A program made the position numbers and the translations under genes. A stretch of 64,000 bases of DNA from positions 310,001-374,000 of the forward strand of contig CAWDQN010000005.1 in NCBI GenBank assembly GCA_963804495.1, written 5' to 3'. This stretch comes from Rhodovastum sp963804495. Its GTDB lineage: Bacteria; Pseudomonadota; Alphaproteobacteria; Acetobacterales; Acetobacteraceae. Of this stretch, positions 8,949-18,208 are shown piece after piece. Every line of letters starts with the position of its first letter. The first letter of the stretch is position 1. Under the pieces are notes generated by a model. That model was not told where the DNA came from. It was given only the letters and a program-made list of their open reading frames with translations, and did no database searches.

Positions 8949-10145
8949 TCAGTTGTTGGGGGTGGCCTTCCCGGCAGCGGGCTTGGCTGGAGGCGGGACT
9001 GCCGCGACTTCCGGATTGATCGGCTTTCCCCGCGTGGCGGCAGCCTGCGCCTGCAATTCAATAATCTTGTTCAGATCCAGTTGTCCGCAGATGCCATCAA
9101 GCCATTTGTTCCGGTATTTCGCGTCCTCGGCGGCATCCGGGGCGGTGACAGGTGCTGGCGACTCGCTGGCGAAATTCAGCGGCCGCCGCAGCCGTGTCGG
9201 ATCATTTTGGCTGATGCAGGCAATCACCAGCAGGTGCAACAGGTTCGCATCGAGATCAAAATAATCCTCGTTCATTCGTCCCAAGGTCAGCGCGGCGGCC
9301 GTGGACACCGCGGCGGCAGCGGCGGGCTGCGGCTGGCTTCCGGACTGGGCGGTCGTGTCCGCGGCCGGCTTGCTCGCATCGCTGGGCGCGGCCGGAGCGG
9401 GTGCCGGTTTCGGCGCGCCGCCGGCGGTCGGTTTGGCGGCAGTTTCACTGTCCGCCACCAGAACCAGCAGTGACCTCGGATCGATGTCCGGGGACGCCAG
9501 CACCGCTGGGCCCGGCGCGCTGGTATCGGAGGTGCTGGCAGGCTTTTTGGCGGCCGGTGGCGTTGGTGTGGTCGTGGTCGTCGTGCTGTCCTTGGCGGTG
9601 CCGGATGCTTGCTGGCTGCCGAGCGCCTGCAGCGCCGCGCTGGTGGCGGCCGCCTTGCCTTCCGCACCGGCAGCACCGGTGATGTCCTGGCCGAGGAACA
9701 AGGTTGTCATGACCTGGCTATAGCGGCTGATCACCAGCGCATAATCGTCCTGGCCGATGACGCCGTTGGCATAGGCCTCGCAGGCCCGGAACAACCCGTC
9801 CCGCAGCGCCAGCAACGCGCTCGAGCGTCCGGCCAGTTCCACCAGCGCTTCGGCCGACGCACCGGATGCGCCGAGACTGCCGCTGGCGGTTCCGTTGCCG
9901 CCTTGTGCGGTCAAGGCCGCCGTGGCCGCCAACGCTTTGGCGACATCCGGGCTCGGCTCGGTGCAAAGGACGGTATTTCTCAAGACCGGGTGGGTGCGTT
10001 CGGTGATGATGCGCACGTCGGCCGTGGTGAAGGCCGCCCCGGTGGTCCAGCCGGGGCCCAGCGAATAGGCATGCTGCACCTCGGTATCGAAAACGCTGCA
10101 GGAGCCGAGCAACAAAACCGCCAATGCGATCAGAACATATCGCAT
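8949..10145 (-). CDS. hypothetical lipoprotein
   Basis: A 398-residue protein with a lipoprotein signal peptide: MRYVLIALAVLLLGSC, lipobox LGSC with the lipidated cysteine at residue 16. The N-terminal half (about 20-170) is predicted folded, with two short cysteine-containing segments (NTVLCTE, LFRACEAYANG). The middle (about 180-290) is low-complexity Thr/Pro/Ala/Lys. A C-terminal part (about 295-370) contains NEDYFDLDANLLHLLVIACISQ. No family is recognised. The layout suits an anchored periplasmic or outer-membrane protein with a flexible linker. It ends 6 bp from the convergent cfa gene. Confidence 0.7.
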   Translation of the reverse strand: MRYVLIALAVLLLGSCSVFDTEVQHAYSLGPGWTTGAAFTTADVRIITERTHPVLRNTVLCTEPSPDVAKALAATAALTAQGGNGTASGSLGASGASAEALVELAGRSSALLALRDGLFRACEAYANGVIGQDDYALVISRYSQVMTTLFLGQDITGAAGAEGKAAATSAALQALGSQQASGTAKDSTTTTTTPTPPAAKKPASTSDTSAPGPAVLASPDIDPRSLLVLVADSETAAKPTAGGAPKPAPAPAAPSDASKPAADTTAQSGSQPQPAAAAAVSTAAALTLGRMNEDYFDLDANLLHLLVIACISQNDPTRLRRPLNFASESPAPVTAPDAAEDAKYRNKWLDGICGQLDLNKIIELQAQAAATRGKPINPEVAAVPPPAKPAAGKATPNN

Positions 10146-10314
10146 GTCATGCCTCCCTGTCCGCCTTTTGCCGTCCCGTCACGCTGCGCACATACCGGAG
10201 CGGGTTCTGCAGCGACGACGTGAAACCCGCGCATTTAGCGGACGTTTGAACGCGACGCGCAACACAGACGTGGTCAGGCCGGCGCCGGGGCGGGTTCGCA
10301 GGCTGGCCACGCCG

Positions 10315-11100
10315 TCACATCAGCACTTGCATGTCGCCATCGACCGCCAGGGCCTGGCCGCTGATGGTGGCGCCGAAAGGGCTGCACAAATACAGGGCCA
10401 TGTTGGCAATGTCGTGCTGGCTGACAAAACAGCGCAGGCTGGTGGTGGAGACAGCCTTTTCCGTCATCTCGTTTTCCGACATGCCGGCCGCCTGCGCCTT
10501 GGCCCGGATCACGGCGCGGATGCGCGGCCCGTCCACCAGCCCGGGCAAAATCGTATTCACCCGAATGCCGTCGCCGCCCAGCTCGATCGCCAGCGTCTTG
10601 GTGAATCCCACAACCCCCCATTTGGCGGCGGCATAAGGGCTGCGCAGCCGGAACCCGAACCGCCCGGCCGCCGACGACAGATTGACGATCGACCCGCCCC
10701 CCGCCGCCCGCAGCGCCGGCACCGCCCGCCGGGCACAGTGGAACATGGCGGCGAGATCGACCCGCAGCACCGCATCCAGCTCGTCCGGCAGGATCTGCTC
10801 GACCGGCTTGGTGGGGCCGGCGATGCCGGCATTGTTCACCAGCACATCGAGCCCGCCATGATGGGCGAGCGCCGCGTCCATGAAGGTCTCGATCTCGTCC
10901 AGCCTGCCGGCATCCGCCCGCAGGCCGGGGTGGCCGCAGGAGGCCAGCGCCGCGGCGTCGATGTCGGAGACGAACACGCGCGCGCCGCAGGCGGCGAAGC
11001 TGTCCGCCATCACCCGTCCGATCCCGCCCGCCCCCGCCGTGATCGCCACCCGCAGTCCGGTCAGATCGACCGGCAGGTTGGTCATTGCGCCCTGGATCAT
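10315..11100 (-). CDS. SDR family oxidoreductase
   Basis: A 261-residue NAD(P)-dependent short-chain dehydrogenase. Cofactor motif TAGAGGIG, NNAG at the central strand, catalytic Ser in IVNLSSAAG and Y-A-A-A-K in SPYAAAKWG. The ATG at 11100 follows a purine-rich AGGGGAAAGG; a second ATG lies at 11085. The C-terminal GQALAVDGDMQVLM is the usual SDR end. It follows the GSCFA gene by 31 bp and is probably cotranscribed with it. The substrate is unknown. Confidence 0.85.
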   Translation of the reverse strand: MIQGAMTNLPVDLTGLRVAITAGAGGIGRVMADSFAACGARVFVSDIDAAALASCGHPGLRADAGRLDEIETFMDAALAHHGGLDVLVNNAGIAGPTKPVEQILPDELDAVLRVDLAAMFHCARRAVPALRAAGGGSIVNLSSAAGRFGFRLRSPYAAAKWGVVGFTKTLAIELGGDGIRVNTILPGLVDGPRIRAVIRAKAQAAGMSENEMTEKAVSTTSLRCFVSQHDIANMALYLCSPFGATISGQALAVDGDMQVLM

Positions 11101-11131
11101 CGCCTTTCCCCTGTTTTGCCGGTCCTCTGGA

Positions 11132-12154
11132 TCATAGGCCGGTTGCCTCTTCCTCGCACGCGATGCGGGCGATCGCGGCCGAGAGCGCGATCTCCGCGTC
11201 GGCCGGCGTGCCAAGACCGCAGAGCGCGAGAAAGGCCGCCATGACCGCATCGATCGCCGCGCGACTGACAACACGGCGGTTCGCCACGAAGAAATCGCCG
11301 GGTGCCTGCGGCCCGCAGACGATTTCGTAGGCGGGAAAATAGCGGACGCAGGGCATCGCCCAGGTCACTTCCTGTGCCGCCACGCGCAGCGCCGATTTGC
11401 TGTACATGCTCGCCGCCAGCACATGTTCATTGGTTGCCGTCGCCACCAGCGGCACCGGCGAGACGGTGAGCACGATGCGGATGTTCGGTCTGATCGATCG
11501 CAGCAGCGCGAAGGCCGCCAGCAGGTCGGTTTTCGTCTCGGCGGCGGTGAAGTTCTTGAACCCGTGCCGGTTCGGATCGTACTCGCCGGCGATGGTGCCG
11601 GGGCAGGCGGGAAACACCGCGCCGTCGATGGCGGACACCCAGGCTTCGGTCAGCCCCAGGGTGAAGACAAACACATCCGCCTGGCGGAAGGCGGCGATGA
11701 CACGCTCGAGGTGCTGCGCGGTCAGCACGTCGAATTCGGCATCGCTGGCGGCCGGGAACGCCAGGCCGGGGCGGAACGGGTCGATCACCCGCCCGTCGCC
11801 GTACCAGCGATCCTCGGCCGGCCTGAATGTGCCGAGCGCCCGCTGCAGCAGCTGTGCCAGGTGACGCGCCGTGTAGATGTTGCCGTAGGCCGCGGAGAAA
11901 TGATGGTAGCCGAACAATTCACCATGCACCGCGCGAAAAGCCGGCGGCGGAACCTCGGTGCGCACGTACTCAATGCCCACGGCTTCGAGATAGGGAACGA
12001 TATGGGCCGCGAAGCAACTCCCTGCCGAGGCCAGCTTCTCGCCGCGCGCGAGCAGCGGGCGGGAAATCCGGGCGACCGCGTCGGGCGCCCAGCCGGTGGC
12101 AACCGCGCGCTCCCAGAACGCATGATCGGGCGCTGTTTTATAGGGATGGCGCAT
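11132..12154 (-). CDS. GSCFA domain-containing protein
   Basis: A 340-residue protein carrying the signature LASAGSCFAAHIVPYLE near residues 37-53, which defines the GSCFA family (PF08885), predicted SGNH/PC-esterase-like hydrolases. Other family-like blocks are FVFTLGLTEAW and IVLTVSPVPLVATA. The ATG at 12154 lies 1 bp after the stop of the upstream gene, so translation is probably coupled. The pairing with another SGNH-like protein suggests a two-protein acyl or polysaccharide esterase function. This is inference; I know of no characterised substrate. Confidence 0.8.
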   Translation of the reverse strand: MRHPYKTAPDHAFWERAVATGWAPDAVARISRPLLARGEKLASAGSCFAAHIVPYLEAVGIEYVRTEVPPPAFRAVHGELFGYHHFSAAYGNIYTARHLAQLLQRALGTFRPAEDRWYGDGRVIDPFRPGLAFPAASDAEFDVLTAQHLERVIAAFRQADVFVFTLGLTEAWVSAIDGAVFPACPGTIAGEYDPNRHGFKNFTAAETKTDLLAAFALLRSIRPNIRIVLTVSPVPLVATATNEHVLAASMYSKSALRVAAQEVTWAMPCVRYFPAYEIVCGPQAPGDFFVANRRVVSRAAIDAVMAAFLALCGLGTPADAEIALSAAIARIACEEEATGL

Positions 12155-12155
12155 G

Positions 12156-13031
12156 TCAGGACGCCGGTCCGAGGACGATCCGGTCCAGCACCGCGCGCAC
12201 CCGGGCGCCGAAGGCGCGGTTCGCGTGGGTGCTGTCATCCTGCCAGTATTCGCGTCTGAGCGTGCCATCGGCTTCCAGCGTCTCCGGCGGGACCGGCACG
12301 AAGGTCACGCCTTCCTGCCCGGCGACCGCCTCCATCATCTGCTGGATCAGCCTCCACAGTTTCTGGCGGATCGCCGCCGGGGTGATGCGGCAGGTATTCA
12401 GGTCGATCCCGGCGGCGGCGGCCGCGAGCTGGAAATACTCCTCGGTACGGATATGGGCGTGGATGAAGTCCGCATCACGTTTCGGCGCCGGGGAGCCGAG
12501 GATGAGCACCCGCCGGGCCCCGCTCAGTTTCAAGGCGCGGATCAGACCGGGCAGGGCGCTCAGCGTGTGCGCGAAATACGCGCGCACGACGGCAGCCGGC
12601 ACGACGATCGCCCCCGGATGAATGTCAGCCGGGTCGGTGCCGGGGCAGACGAAATCAAATAACGGCTCCGGCGCGATCAGGAACGATGCGTTATGCTGAT
12701 TACCGTTCCATGACAAAGCGACTGTGCGGCCGGCGCAGTGCAGGGCCACCTGCTGCCAATACGGCGCCAGCCGGTCGCCCATCCATGTTTCCGTGACCGT
12801 GAAGATCGCCGGCGGGCCATCTTCGAGCCTGACGAATTCCGCCGGCCCGTCAGTCGAGTGGGGCACGCCCAGAGCGACAAGGTGCGCGTGCCCGGCCAGC
12901 ACCAGGTCGGAGTCCCGCGCGTCCGCGGCGCCGGAGGTATCGCGTTCGACGACAGCAATCACGGGGTACCGAGCCTTCGCGGAAGTTTCAGGCGATACAA
13001 CTACCGCCTCGATCCGGCCTGGTGCAAGCAT
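12156..13031 (-). CDS. SGNH-hydrolase-like hypothetical protein
   Basis: A 291-residue protein. The C-terminal EYWQDDSTHANRAFGARV has the D-x-x-H spacing of SGNH block V, and LSWNGNQHN (about 110) could be a G-x-N block III. An N-terminal GDS block is not clear; the nearest is LVLAGHAHLVALG. ATG chosen at 13031; an in-frame TTG lies at 13043. It is the first gene of a tight minus-strand operon with GSCFA and SDR genes. A possible partner hydrolase, function unproven. Confidence 0.6.
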   Translation of the reverse strand: MLAPGRIEAVVVSPETSAKARYPVIAVVERDTSGAADARDSDLVLAGHAHLVALGVPHSTDGPAEFVRLEDGPPAIFTVTETWMGDRLAPYWQQVALHCAGRTVALSWNGNQHNASFLIAPEPLFDFVCPGTDPADIHPGAIVVPAAVVRAYFAHTLSALPGLIRALKLSGARRVLILGSPAPKRDADFIHAHIRTEEYFQLAAAAAGIDLNTCRITPAAIRQKLWRLIQQMMEAVAGQEGVTFVPVPPETLEADGTLRREYWQDDSTHANRAFGARVRAVLDRIVLGPAS

Positions 13032-13253
13032 TTGATTTATCAACGGTCTGCCCGGTTCCGGCCAGGCTTTGCCGGCGCCCGAAGGCTAGCCCGGTGTTTC
13101 CGGCCGCGAGCGTCCGTTGCGCCGGCGACGCGCAGGCCGGGCGCTTTGTCCTCATGGCCCGGATCATCCTCACCTCAGATCGCGGGGTTCATGCTAGGAT
13201 CGAGTCCGGGCGCGGACCAGGTGCGCCCGCACCCGTCCCTGCGGAGAGTATGC

Positions 13254-14192
13254 ATGCAAATCGGTTTCTTCCTCGTATGGATCCTCGTTCTCGTACTTGT
13301 CATCGGCGTCGTCTTCGCCGGCATGAAGACGGTGCCACAAGGCGAGGTGTGGACCGTCGAGCGGTTTGGCGCCTTCACCCGCCTGCTCGATCCGGGCCTG
13401 AACTTCCTGATCCCCTTCGTCGATCAGGTCGGCCGCCGGCTGAACGTGCAGGAGCAGGTGCTCGATATTCCGGAGCAGAGCGTCATCACCGCCGACAACG
13501 CCACGGTCACGGTGGACGGTGTGATCTATTTCCGCGTGCTGGAGGCCGACAAGGCGGCCTACCAGGTTGCTAACCTGGCGGTGGCGCTGTCCACGCTGGC
13601 CATGACCAACATCCGCGCGGTGATCGGCGAACTGGAACTCGACTCGGCGCTGTCCTCGCGCGAGCGGATCAACACCTCGCTGCTGGTCATCCTGGACGGC
13701 GCCACGACTGCGTGGGGCGTCAAGGTCAGCCGGGTGGAACTGCGCCGCATCGAACCGCCCGAGAACCTGATCCGCGCCATGAACCTGCAGATGACCGCCG
13801 AGCGCGAGCGCCGCGCCACGGTGATGAAAGCCGAGGGCGAACGGGAAGCCGCGGTGAAGGTGGCGGAAGGCAACAAGGCAAGCCTGGTGCTTTCGGCGGA
13901 GGGACGGCAGGAGGCGGCGCAGCGCGACGCCGCGGCGCGCGAGCGCCTCGCCCAGGCCGAGGCGACCGCCACCCGCGTGGTTGCCCAGGCGGTGGCGGAG
14001 GGCGGCGAGACGGCGCTGCGCTACTTCATTTCGGACCGTTATGTGGCGGCCTTCCAGGCGATCGCGGCCTCGCCCAACAGCCGCCTGGTGATCGTGCCGA
14101 TGGAGGCCTCGGCGCTGGCCGGCGGGATTGCCCAGGCCTTGTCGCTGCTGCAGGTTTCTCCTCCGGGCACGGCGCCGACGCGCCCCGCCTGA
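13254..14192 (+). CDS. SPFH/band 7 (stomatin/paraslipin) family protein
   Basis: A 312-residue membrane scaffold protein. One N-terminal membrane helix (about 3-24), then the SPFH domain beginning VPQGEVWTVERFGAFTRLLDPGLNFLIPFVD, and a long Ala/Glu-rich coiled coil (about 180-260). ATG at 13254 with a GGAGAG ribosome site 7 bases before. Its stop overlaps the NfeD start (TGATG). Stomatin-NfeD pairs are a standard bacterial arrangement thought to organise membrane microdomains and protein quality control. Confidence 0.92.
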   Translation: MQIGFFLVWILVLVLVIGVVFAGMKTVPQGEVWTVERFGAFTRLLDPGLNFLIPFVDQVGRRLNVQEQVLDIPEQSVITADNATVTVDGVIYFRVLEADKAAYQVANLAVALSTLAMTNIRAVIGELELDSALSSRERINTSLLVILDGATTAWGVKVSRVELRRIEPPENLIRAMNLQMTAERERRATVMKAEGEREAAVKVAEGNKASLVLSAEGRQEAAQRDAAARERLAQAEATATRVVAQAVAEGGETALRYFISDRYVAAFQAIAASPNSRLVIVPMEASALAGGIAQALSLLQVSPPGTAPTRPA

Positions 14193-14677
14193 TGGAGGAC
14201 CTGTTGGCGCACACCCCCACGTCGCTGACCTGGATCAGCGTTGGGCTGGCCTTGCTGGTGGCGGAACTGGCGGTGCCGGGCGTGTTCCTGATGTGGATCG
14301 GGCTGGCGGCGATCGGCACCGGCGGGGCGGTGGCGCTGGGACTTGATGGCTTCGGCCTGGAGGTCGCCTGTTTCGCGGTGCTGTCCGCCGCCAGCATCGC
14401 GATCGCCCTGCGGCTGCGCCGCCCGCCCGAGCGGCGCATCAACCTGCCCGAATCCGGTCTGGTCGGCCGAACCGTGCATGCGCTCGCCTTCGAGGATCGC
14501 GAGGGGCGGGTGCGCCTGGGCGACAGCGACTGGCCGGCGCGGCTGGTCCACGGCGCCGCTCCGCCGGAGCGGGACGCGCGGCTGCGGGTGGTGGCGGTGA
14601 GCGGGGTGGTGCTGGTGGTGCAGCCGATGGCGATGCAAACCAGTCCGCCTGGCGCCGGGAAGACGCAAGACACATAG
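14192..14677 (+). CDS. NfeD family protein
   Basis: A 161-residue short-form NfeD (no protease domain). Membrane helices lie at about 13-36 and 52-72, then a C-terminal OB-fold (SGLVGRTVHALAFEDREGRVRLGDSDWPARL...). The start overlaps the stop of the stomatin gene by one base, so the two are cotranslated partners. A 16-bp perfect palindrome (14678-14693) directly follows the stop and may terminate the pair. Confidence 0.88.
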   Translation: MEDLLAHTPTSLTWISVGLALLVAELAVPGVFLMWIGLAAIGTGGAVALGLDGFGLEVACFAVLSAASIAIALRLRRPPERRINLPESGLVGRTVHALAFEDREGRVRLGDSDWPARLVHGAAPPERDARLRVVAVSGVVLVVQPMAMQTSPPGAGKTQDT

Positions 14678-14693
14678 GGCGGCCATGGCCGCC
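14678..14693 (+). terminator. palindrome after nfeD
   Basis: ggcggccatggccgcc is a perfect 16-bp palindrome immediately after the NfeD stop. No T-tract follows, so a terminator role is only possible. Confidence 0.35.
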
Positions 14694-14848
14694 AGGTTAC
14701 CCGTTGTCAGCGGGAGCAAAACTTTGCAACACTTGCGTCGAAGGTCACCCGCTGGTCTGCGCCCGAGCAGCGCGGCGGGATCAGCTGCAATTTGGGATTG
14801 TGTCAGGTGATGGTAGCAGGGGCGACACCTCGGGCGCGCGACAGCCGC

Positions 14849-15295
14849 ATGTCCGCGCGCACGCGGATCGTGATTTTGGCGGTCGCCGTGGCGTTGTTGA
14901 ACGCCGCCCCTGCGAGCGCCGCCGGACCCATGCAGTCCGCGATCACGGCCACGAATGCGGTTGCCAGCGATCGAACCAACGGCGCGGCTGGCACCAGCGC
15001 GGACGCTTTGGCGGATGATGAACTGGGGCCGATGTCGGATGGGGAAATACAGGGCTACGGCTGCCTTATTTCGGGCGCCTTCGCGACCGCGCTGACCTGG
15101 ATTGCGGGCACCAATCAAATGATCATGGTGGTCGCGGGCGGCACACTCGCGCCAACAAATGCGGTCGGGGTCGCGGTGGCGATCACCGGTACTGTGTTTG
15201 CCAGCGTCTGCGCCGTCGGTGCGTTGGGAACACCCGCCCTCATACGGCTGTGGCACCTGTACTATGAGGGCAAGCACGTCAAAGCCACTCCGTAA
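14849..15295 (+). CDS. hypothetical exported/membrane protein
   Basis: A 148-residue protein with a clear signal sequence (RTRIVILAVAVALLNAAPASAAG, cleavage expected after ASA). The mature part has two or three hydrophobic Gly/Ala-rich stretches (YGCLISGAFATALTWIAG; MVVAGGTLAPTNAVGVAVAITGTVFASVCAVGAL) and ends in a basic LYYEGKHVKATP. An alternative in-frame ATG at 14810 has a better upstream purine run. No family is recognised. Confidence 0.55.
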   Translation: MSARTRIVILAVAVALLNAAPASAAGPMQSAITATNAVASDRTNGAAGTSADALADDELGPMSDGEIQGYGCLISGAFATALTWIAGTNQMIMVVAGGTLAPTNAVGVAVAITGTVFASVCAVGALGTPALIRLWHLYYEGKHVKATP

Positions 15296-15426
15296 GCCCT
15301 CGATTGCCCTCCCGCCAGGAGCAGTCACGTGGGTGACGGGCACGTCCATTCTGCCGCGTGGGACATGACCGAAGCATTAGCCACACCGGGCTTGAACCAC
15401 GCTTGCATCCTCGCCACGTGCCGGTC

Positions 15427-15729
15427 ATGAAAATTCATATCAGCAGCGTCCGGTCCGGCCCGCAGCTCGACATGACGCCCGACGGAAAGTTCGTTGAACC
15501 GCCGCCGGAAACCGCTTCGGAAAAGCTTTTCCGGTATGGCGTGGCGGTGGCGGTGGTTGCCGGCATGGCGGCGATGGCGGCACTCGCGCTGTGGTTGGCG
15601 CTGGCGCTGATTCCGGTGGCTATCGTGGGTGGCTTGCTTGCCTACGGCGCCTTTCGCTGGCGCATGTGGCGGCTCGGCCGGTCAGGCGGCCGGGAGATCC
15701 ACCCGCCCTTCCGCCGGCCCTATGCCTGA
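15427..15729 (+). CDS. small hypothetical membrane protein
   Basis: A 100-residue protein. A hydrophilic N-terminus (about 1-35) is followed by one long or two short membrane helices (about 37-76) and a basic end with RWRMWRLGRSGGREIHPPFRRPYA. The 3' end overlaps the 3' end of the convergent LLM oxidoreductase gene by 48 bp. No family recognised. Confidence 0.55.
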   Translation: MKIHISSVRSGPQLDMTPDGKFVEPPPETASEKLFRYGVAVAVVAGMAAMAALALWLALALIPVAIVGGLLAYGAFRWRMWRLGRSGGREIHPPFRRPYA

Positions 15730-16728
15730 CAGGCCGAATTCGCCCGCCAGCAGTTCGTAGCTGCGACGGCGCGGTGCGGGTTCGTGGGTGGCGGTCAGGA
15801 TGGCCAGTTCCTGCACGCCGAGCAAGTCGGCCAGTGTTCGCAACCTCGCCGCCACGTCCGGCGCGGTGCCGAAAATAGCGTTGCGGGTGATCCGTTTCAG
15901 CAGAACCTTCTCGGCTTCGGAATACGCATAGGCCGCCGCTTCATTCGGTGAGGGGAGGGGGGCGTAGGCGCCCCGGTCGCGGCCGAGGCGCCATAGCGCG
16001 CGGCTGGAGAACTGAAGCTCAGCCTCCTCCTGCGTGTCTGCCGCCAGCGCCCAGACGCAGACCGCGCCGTGGGGCAGCGGGTGGCGGGCGCTCGGCCGGT
16101 ACTGGGCGCGGTAAAGCGCCAGCGCCTCGGCGGCGCCGTGGCCGTCGGTGATGAAATGGGCGAAGCAGTACGGCAGGCCGAAATGTGCCGCCACCTGCGC
16201 GCCGTAGTCGGAACTGCCCAGCATCCACACTTCCGGCACGCCCGCGCCGGTGGGCATGGCCAGCACGTCGCGGAACGGGTGGTTGTCTGCCAATTTCTCG
16301 CCGGCGAGCCAGGCCAGCAGGTCGCGCACCTGAGCGGGGAAATGCGCGGCCGCGGCTGCCGCGTTCGGGTTGAGCGCATGCGCGGTCAGCCCGTCGCTAC
16401 CGGGCGCGCGGCCGAGGCCCAGATCGATGCGTCCCGGCGCGATCGCTTCGAGCACGCGGAACTGCTCGGCCACTTTCAGGCTGGCGTAGTGCGGCAGCAT
16501 CACGCCCGCGCTGCCCACACGGATGCGCCGGGTGGTGGCGGCGATGGCCGCGATCAGGATTTCCGGCGCCGAGCCGGCGATGGCGGCCGAGTTGTGGTGC
16601 TCCGCCAGCCAGTACCGATGGTAGCCGAGCGCCTCGGCGTGAAGCGCGAGCGAAAGACTTTCGCGGATGGAGGCGTCGGCCGGCCGGTCTGTTACGACTG
16701 CGGACTGATCCAGGACCGAAAGTTTCAT
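15682..16728 (-). CDS. LLM class flavin-dependent oxidoreductase (luciferase-like)
   Basis: A 348-residue TIM-barrel FMN-dependent monooxygenase-like protein. Characteristic blocks: RYWLAEHHN near residue 39, PEILIAAIAATTRRIRVGSAGVMLPHYASLKVAEQFRVLEAI, and GRIDLGLGRAPG. These match the MsnO8/YhbW subgroup of alkanal-monooxygenase-like proteins. The substrate is unknown. It stands alone on the minus strand. Confidence 0.88.
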   Translation of the reverse strand: MKLSVLDQSAVVTDRPADASIRESLSLALHAEALGYHRYWLAEHHNSAAIAGSAPEILIAAIAATTRRIRVGSAGVMLPHYASLKVAEQFRVLEAIAPGRIDLGLGRAPGSDGLTAHALNPNAAAAAAHFPAQVRDLLAWLAGEKLADNHPFRDVLAMPTGAGVPEVWMLGSSDYGAQVAAHFGLPYCFAHFITDGHGAAEALALYRAQYRPSARHPLPHGAVCVWALAADTQEEAELQFSSRALWRLGRDRGAYAPLPSPNEAAAYAYSEAEKVLLKRITRNAIFGTAPDVAARLRTLADLLGVQELAILTATHEPAPRRRSYELLAGEFGLSGIGPAEGRVDLPAA

Positions 16729-16752
16729 GCGGAGGAGGCATAACTAATGGGT

Positions 16753-16821
16753 CCAGGGGCTTCGCCCCTGGCAGGGGTCCAGGGGGCAGAGCCCCCTGGC
16801 GGGGTTCGGGGCAGCGCCCCG
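16753..16821. repeat. three consecutive GC-rich hairpins (palindrome family)
   Basis: Hairpins at 16753-16771 (ccaggggcttcgcccctgg), 16779-16799 and 16807-16821. The first two belong to the ccaggg...ccctgg palindrome family found at many gene ends in this window. They follow the stop of the minus-strand DUF445 gene and probably act as a terminator or mRNA 3'-end stabiliser. Confidence 0.65.
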
Positions 16822-16853
16822 GCCAAGCCCCGATGATGCGCCATCATTGTCCC

Positions 16854-18143
16854 TCAAAAACTCACTCTCCCGAATATGGCGTGCAGCACCCCGAACAGAA
16901 ACCCGCCCACCAGAAATCCGACGATCGTGCCATTGATCCGCACGTATTGCAGGTCGCGGCCGACGCGCAGTTCCAGTTTGTCGGTCAGGGTATCGGCGTC
17001 CCAGCGCGCCACCACGCCGGCGATGAATTCCGATAGCTGCACCTGTGCCGCCGGCAGCAGCGTGCCGGCGATGCTTTCGGTGGCCTGTTGCAGCCGCGCG
17101 CGCGCGGCAGGGTCGCGTTCCAGCATGGTGCCCAGATTGGCCAGTGCGCCCTCGATGAAGCCGATGGTTTGGCCATCGGGCCGGGCGGCGTCTTCTTCCA
17201 CCGCCGTGCGCAGGCGGGTCCAGACGTCCGCGAACCAGCTTCGCATGGCCTCGTGCGCCATCACCCGGTTGATCGCCGCCCCGATCTCGGCCGCGCGCGC
17301 CGGGTCCTGTTCGATGCGGACGATTTCGCGGCGGACCCATTCGTCGAAGGCGGCGCGCATTTCGGAGCTGTTCGGTTCCATGCGGGCGAGTTCGGCGTTC
17401 ATTTGGACGATGACGCGGTGGGCCACGGCGGCGCCCACCGTCCAGCCGACCAGGCGGCCGCCCTGCTCGGTGACGCGGGCCTCGATGGCGCGCCGCAGGG
17501 CCCATTCGCGGCTGGCGAGCGCCGATTTCAGGCTGCCGAGGAGGAAACTGAACACGTCCTGATGCCGCCCGCCCTTGACCATCTGGCGCAGCGCCCGGCC
17601 GAGCACGCGGCCGGCGTCCGGCCCGCCGAGGATGCGGGGCAGGATGCGGCCCAGGGCGCGGCGGGCGCGGCCGTCCTCGATCGTGGCCAACAGCCTGGGC
17701 AGCAGGGCGGTCAGCGCCTCGGCGGCGGGGCGGGTGGCGACCGGATCGGACAAGAACCGGTGCAGGATGCCGGGCAGGTCCATTTGCCCGAGGAATTGCG
17801 CGACTTCCGCGCGGGTGAACAGGTGCCCGGCGACGAAGCGGCCGAGGGCGCGGCCCAGCCGCTCCTTCTGGCGCGGGATGATGGCGGTGTGCGGAATCGG
17901 CAGGCCGAGCGGGTGGCGGAACAGCGCGGTCACCGCGAACCAGTCGGCCACGCCGCCGACGAAGCCGGCCTTGGCGGCGGCCTGCAGCAGGTCGGTCGGC
18001 ATGCCTGGCGGCAGCGCGTAGGTGGCCACGGTCAGCGCCGCCATGCCGACCAGCAGGGCGGTGGCGAAGCGCCGGTGGTCCTGCAGCGAGCGCCGGGCAT
18101 CCAGGTCGGGATCGAGCGCCGAAGGCGCGAGGGGAGCGGTCAT
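16854..18143 (-). CDS. DUF445 domain-containing protein
   Basis: A 429-residue membrane-associated protein. The N-terminus FATALLVGMAALTVATY is a membrane helix, followed by the DUF445 signature AAAKAGFVGGVADWFAVTALFRHPLGLPIPHTAIIPRQKERLG. The C-terminal GTIVGFLVGGFLFGVLHAIF is a second membrane helix. It is a widely conserved family of unknown role. Divergent from the zinc transport operon, whose control region it shares. Confidence 0.88.
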   Translation of the reverse strand: MTAPLAPSALDPDLDARRSLQDHRRFATALLVGMAALTVATYALPPGMPTDLLQAAAKAGFVGGVADWFAVTALFRHPLGLPIPHTAIIPRQKERLGRALGRFVAGHLFTRAEVAQFLGQMDLPGILHRFLSDPVATRPAAEALTALLPRLLATIEDGRARRALGRILPRILGGPDAGRVLGRALRQMVKGGRHQDVFSFLLGSLKSALASREWALRRAIEARVTEQGGRLVGWTVGAAVAHRVIVQMNAELARMEPNSSEMRAAFDEWVRREIVRIEQDPARAAEIGAAINRVMAHEAMRSWFADVWTRLRTAVEEDAARPDGQTIGFIEGALANLGTMLERDPAARARLQQATESIAGTLLPAAQVQLSEFIAGVVARWDADTLTDKLELRVGRDLQYVRINGTIVGFLVGGFLFGVLHAIFGRVSF

Positions 18144-18173
18144 GCGGTCGCGACGCTACCACGCCAGGTTGTT

Positions 18174-18208
18174 TTGCCGAAAACGGCAGGGGATGTTATA
18201 ATATAACC
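18174..18208 (+). promoter_or_regulatory. sigma-70 promoter overlapped by a Zur box
   Basis: GTTATAATATAAC at 18195-18207 is a perfect 13-bp palindrome matching the core of the proteobacterial Zur (zinc uptake regulator) operator. It contains TATAAT (18197-18202) as -10, with TTGCCG (18174-18179) as -35 at 17-bp spacing. The predicted transcript start falls at or beside the ATG at 18209, implying leaderless translation. The match is striking in such GC-rich DNA, and the genes downstream are zinc-type transporter genes. Confidence 0.85.
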
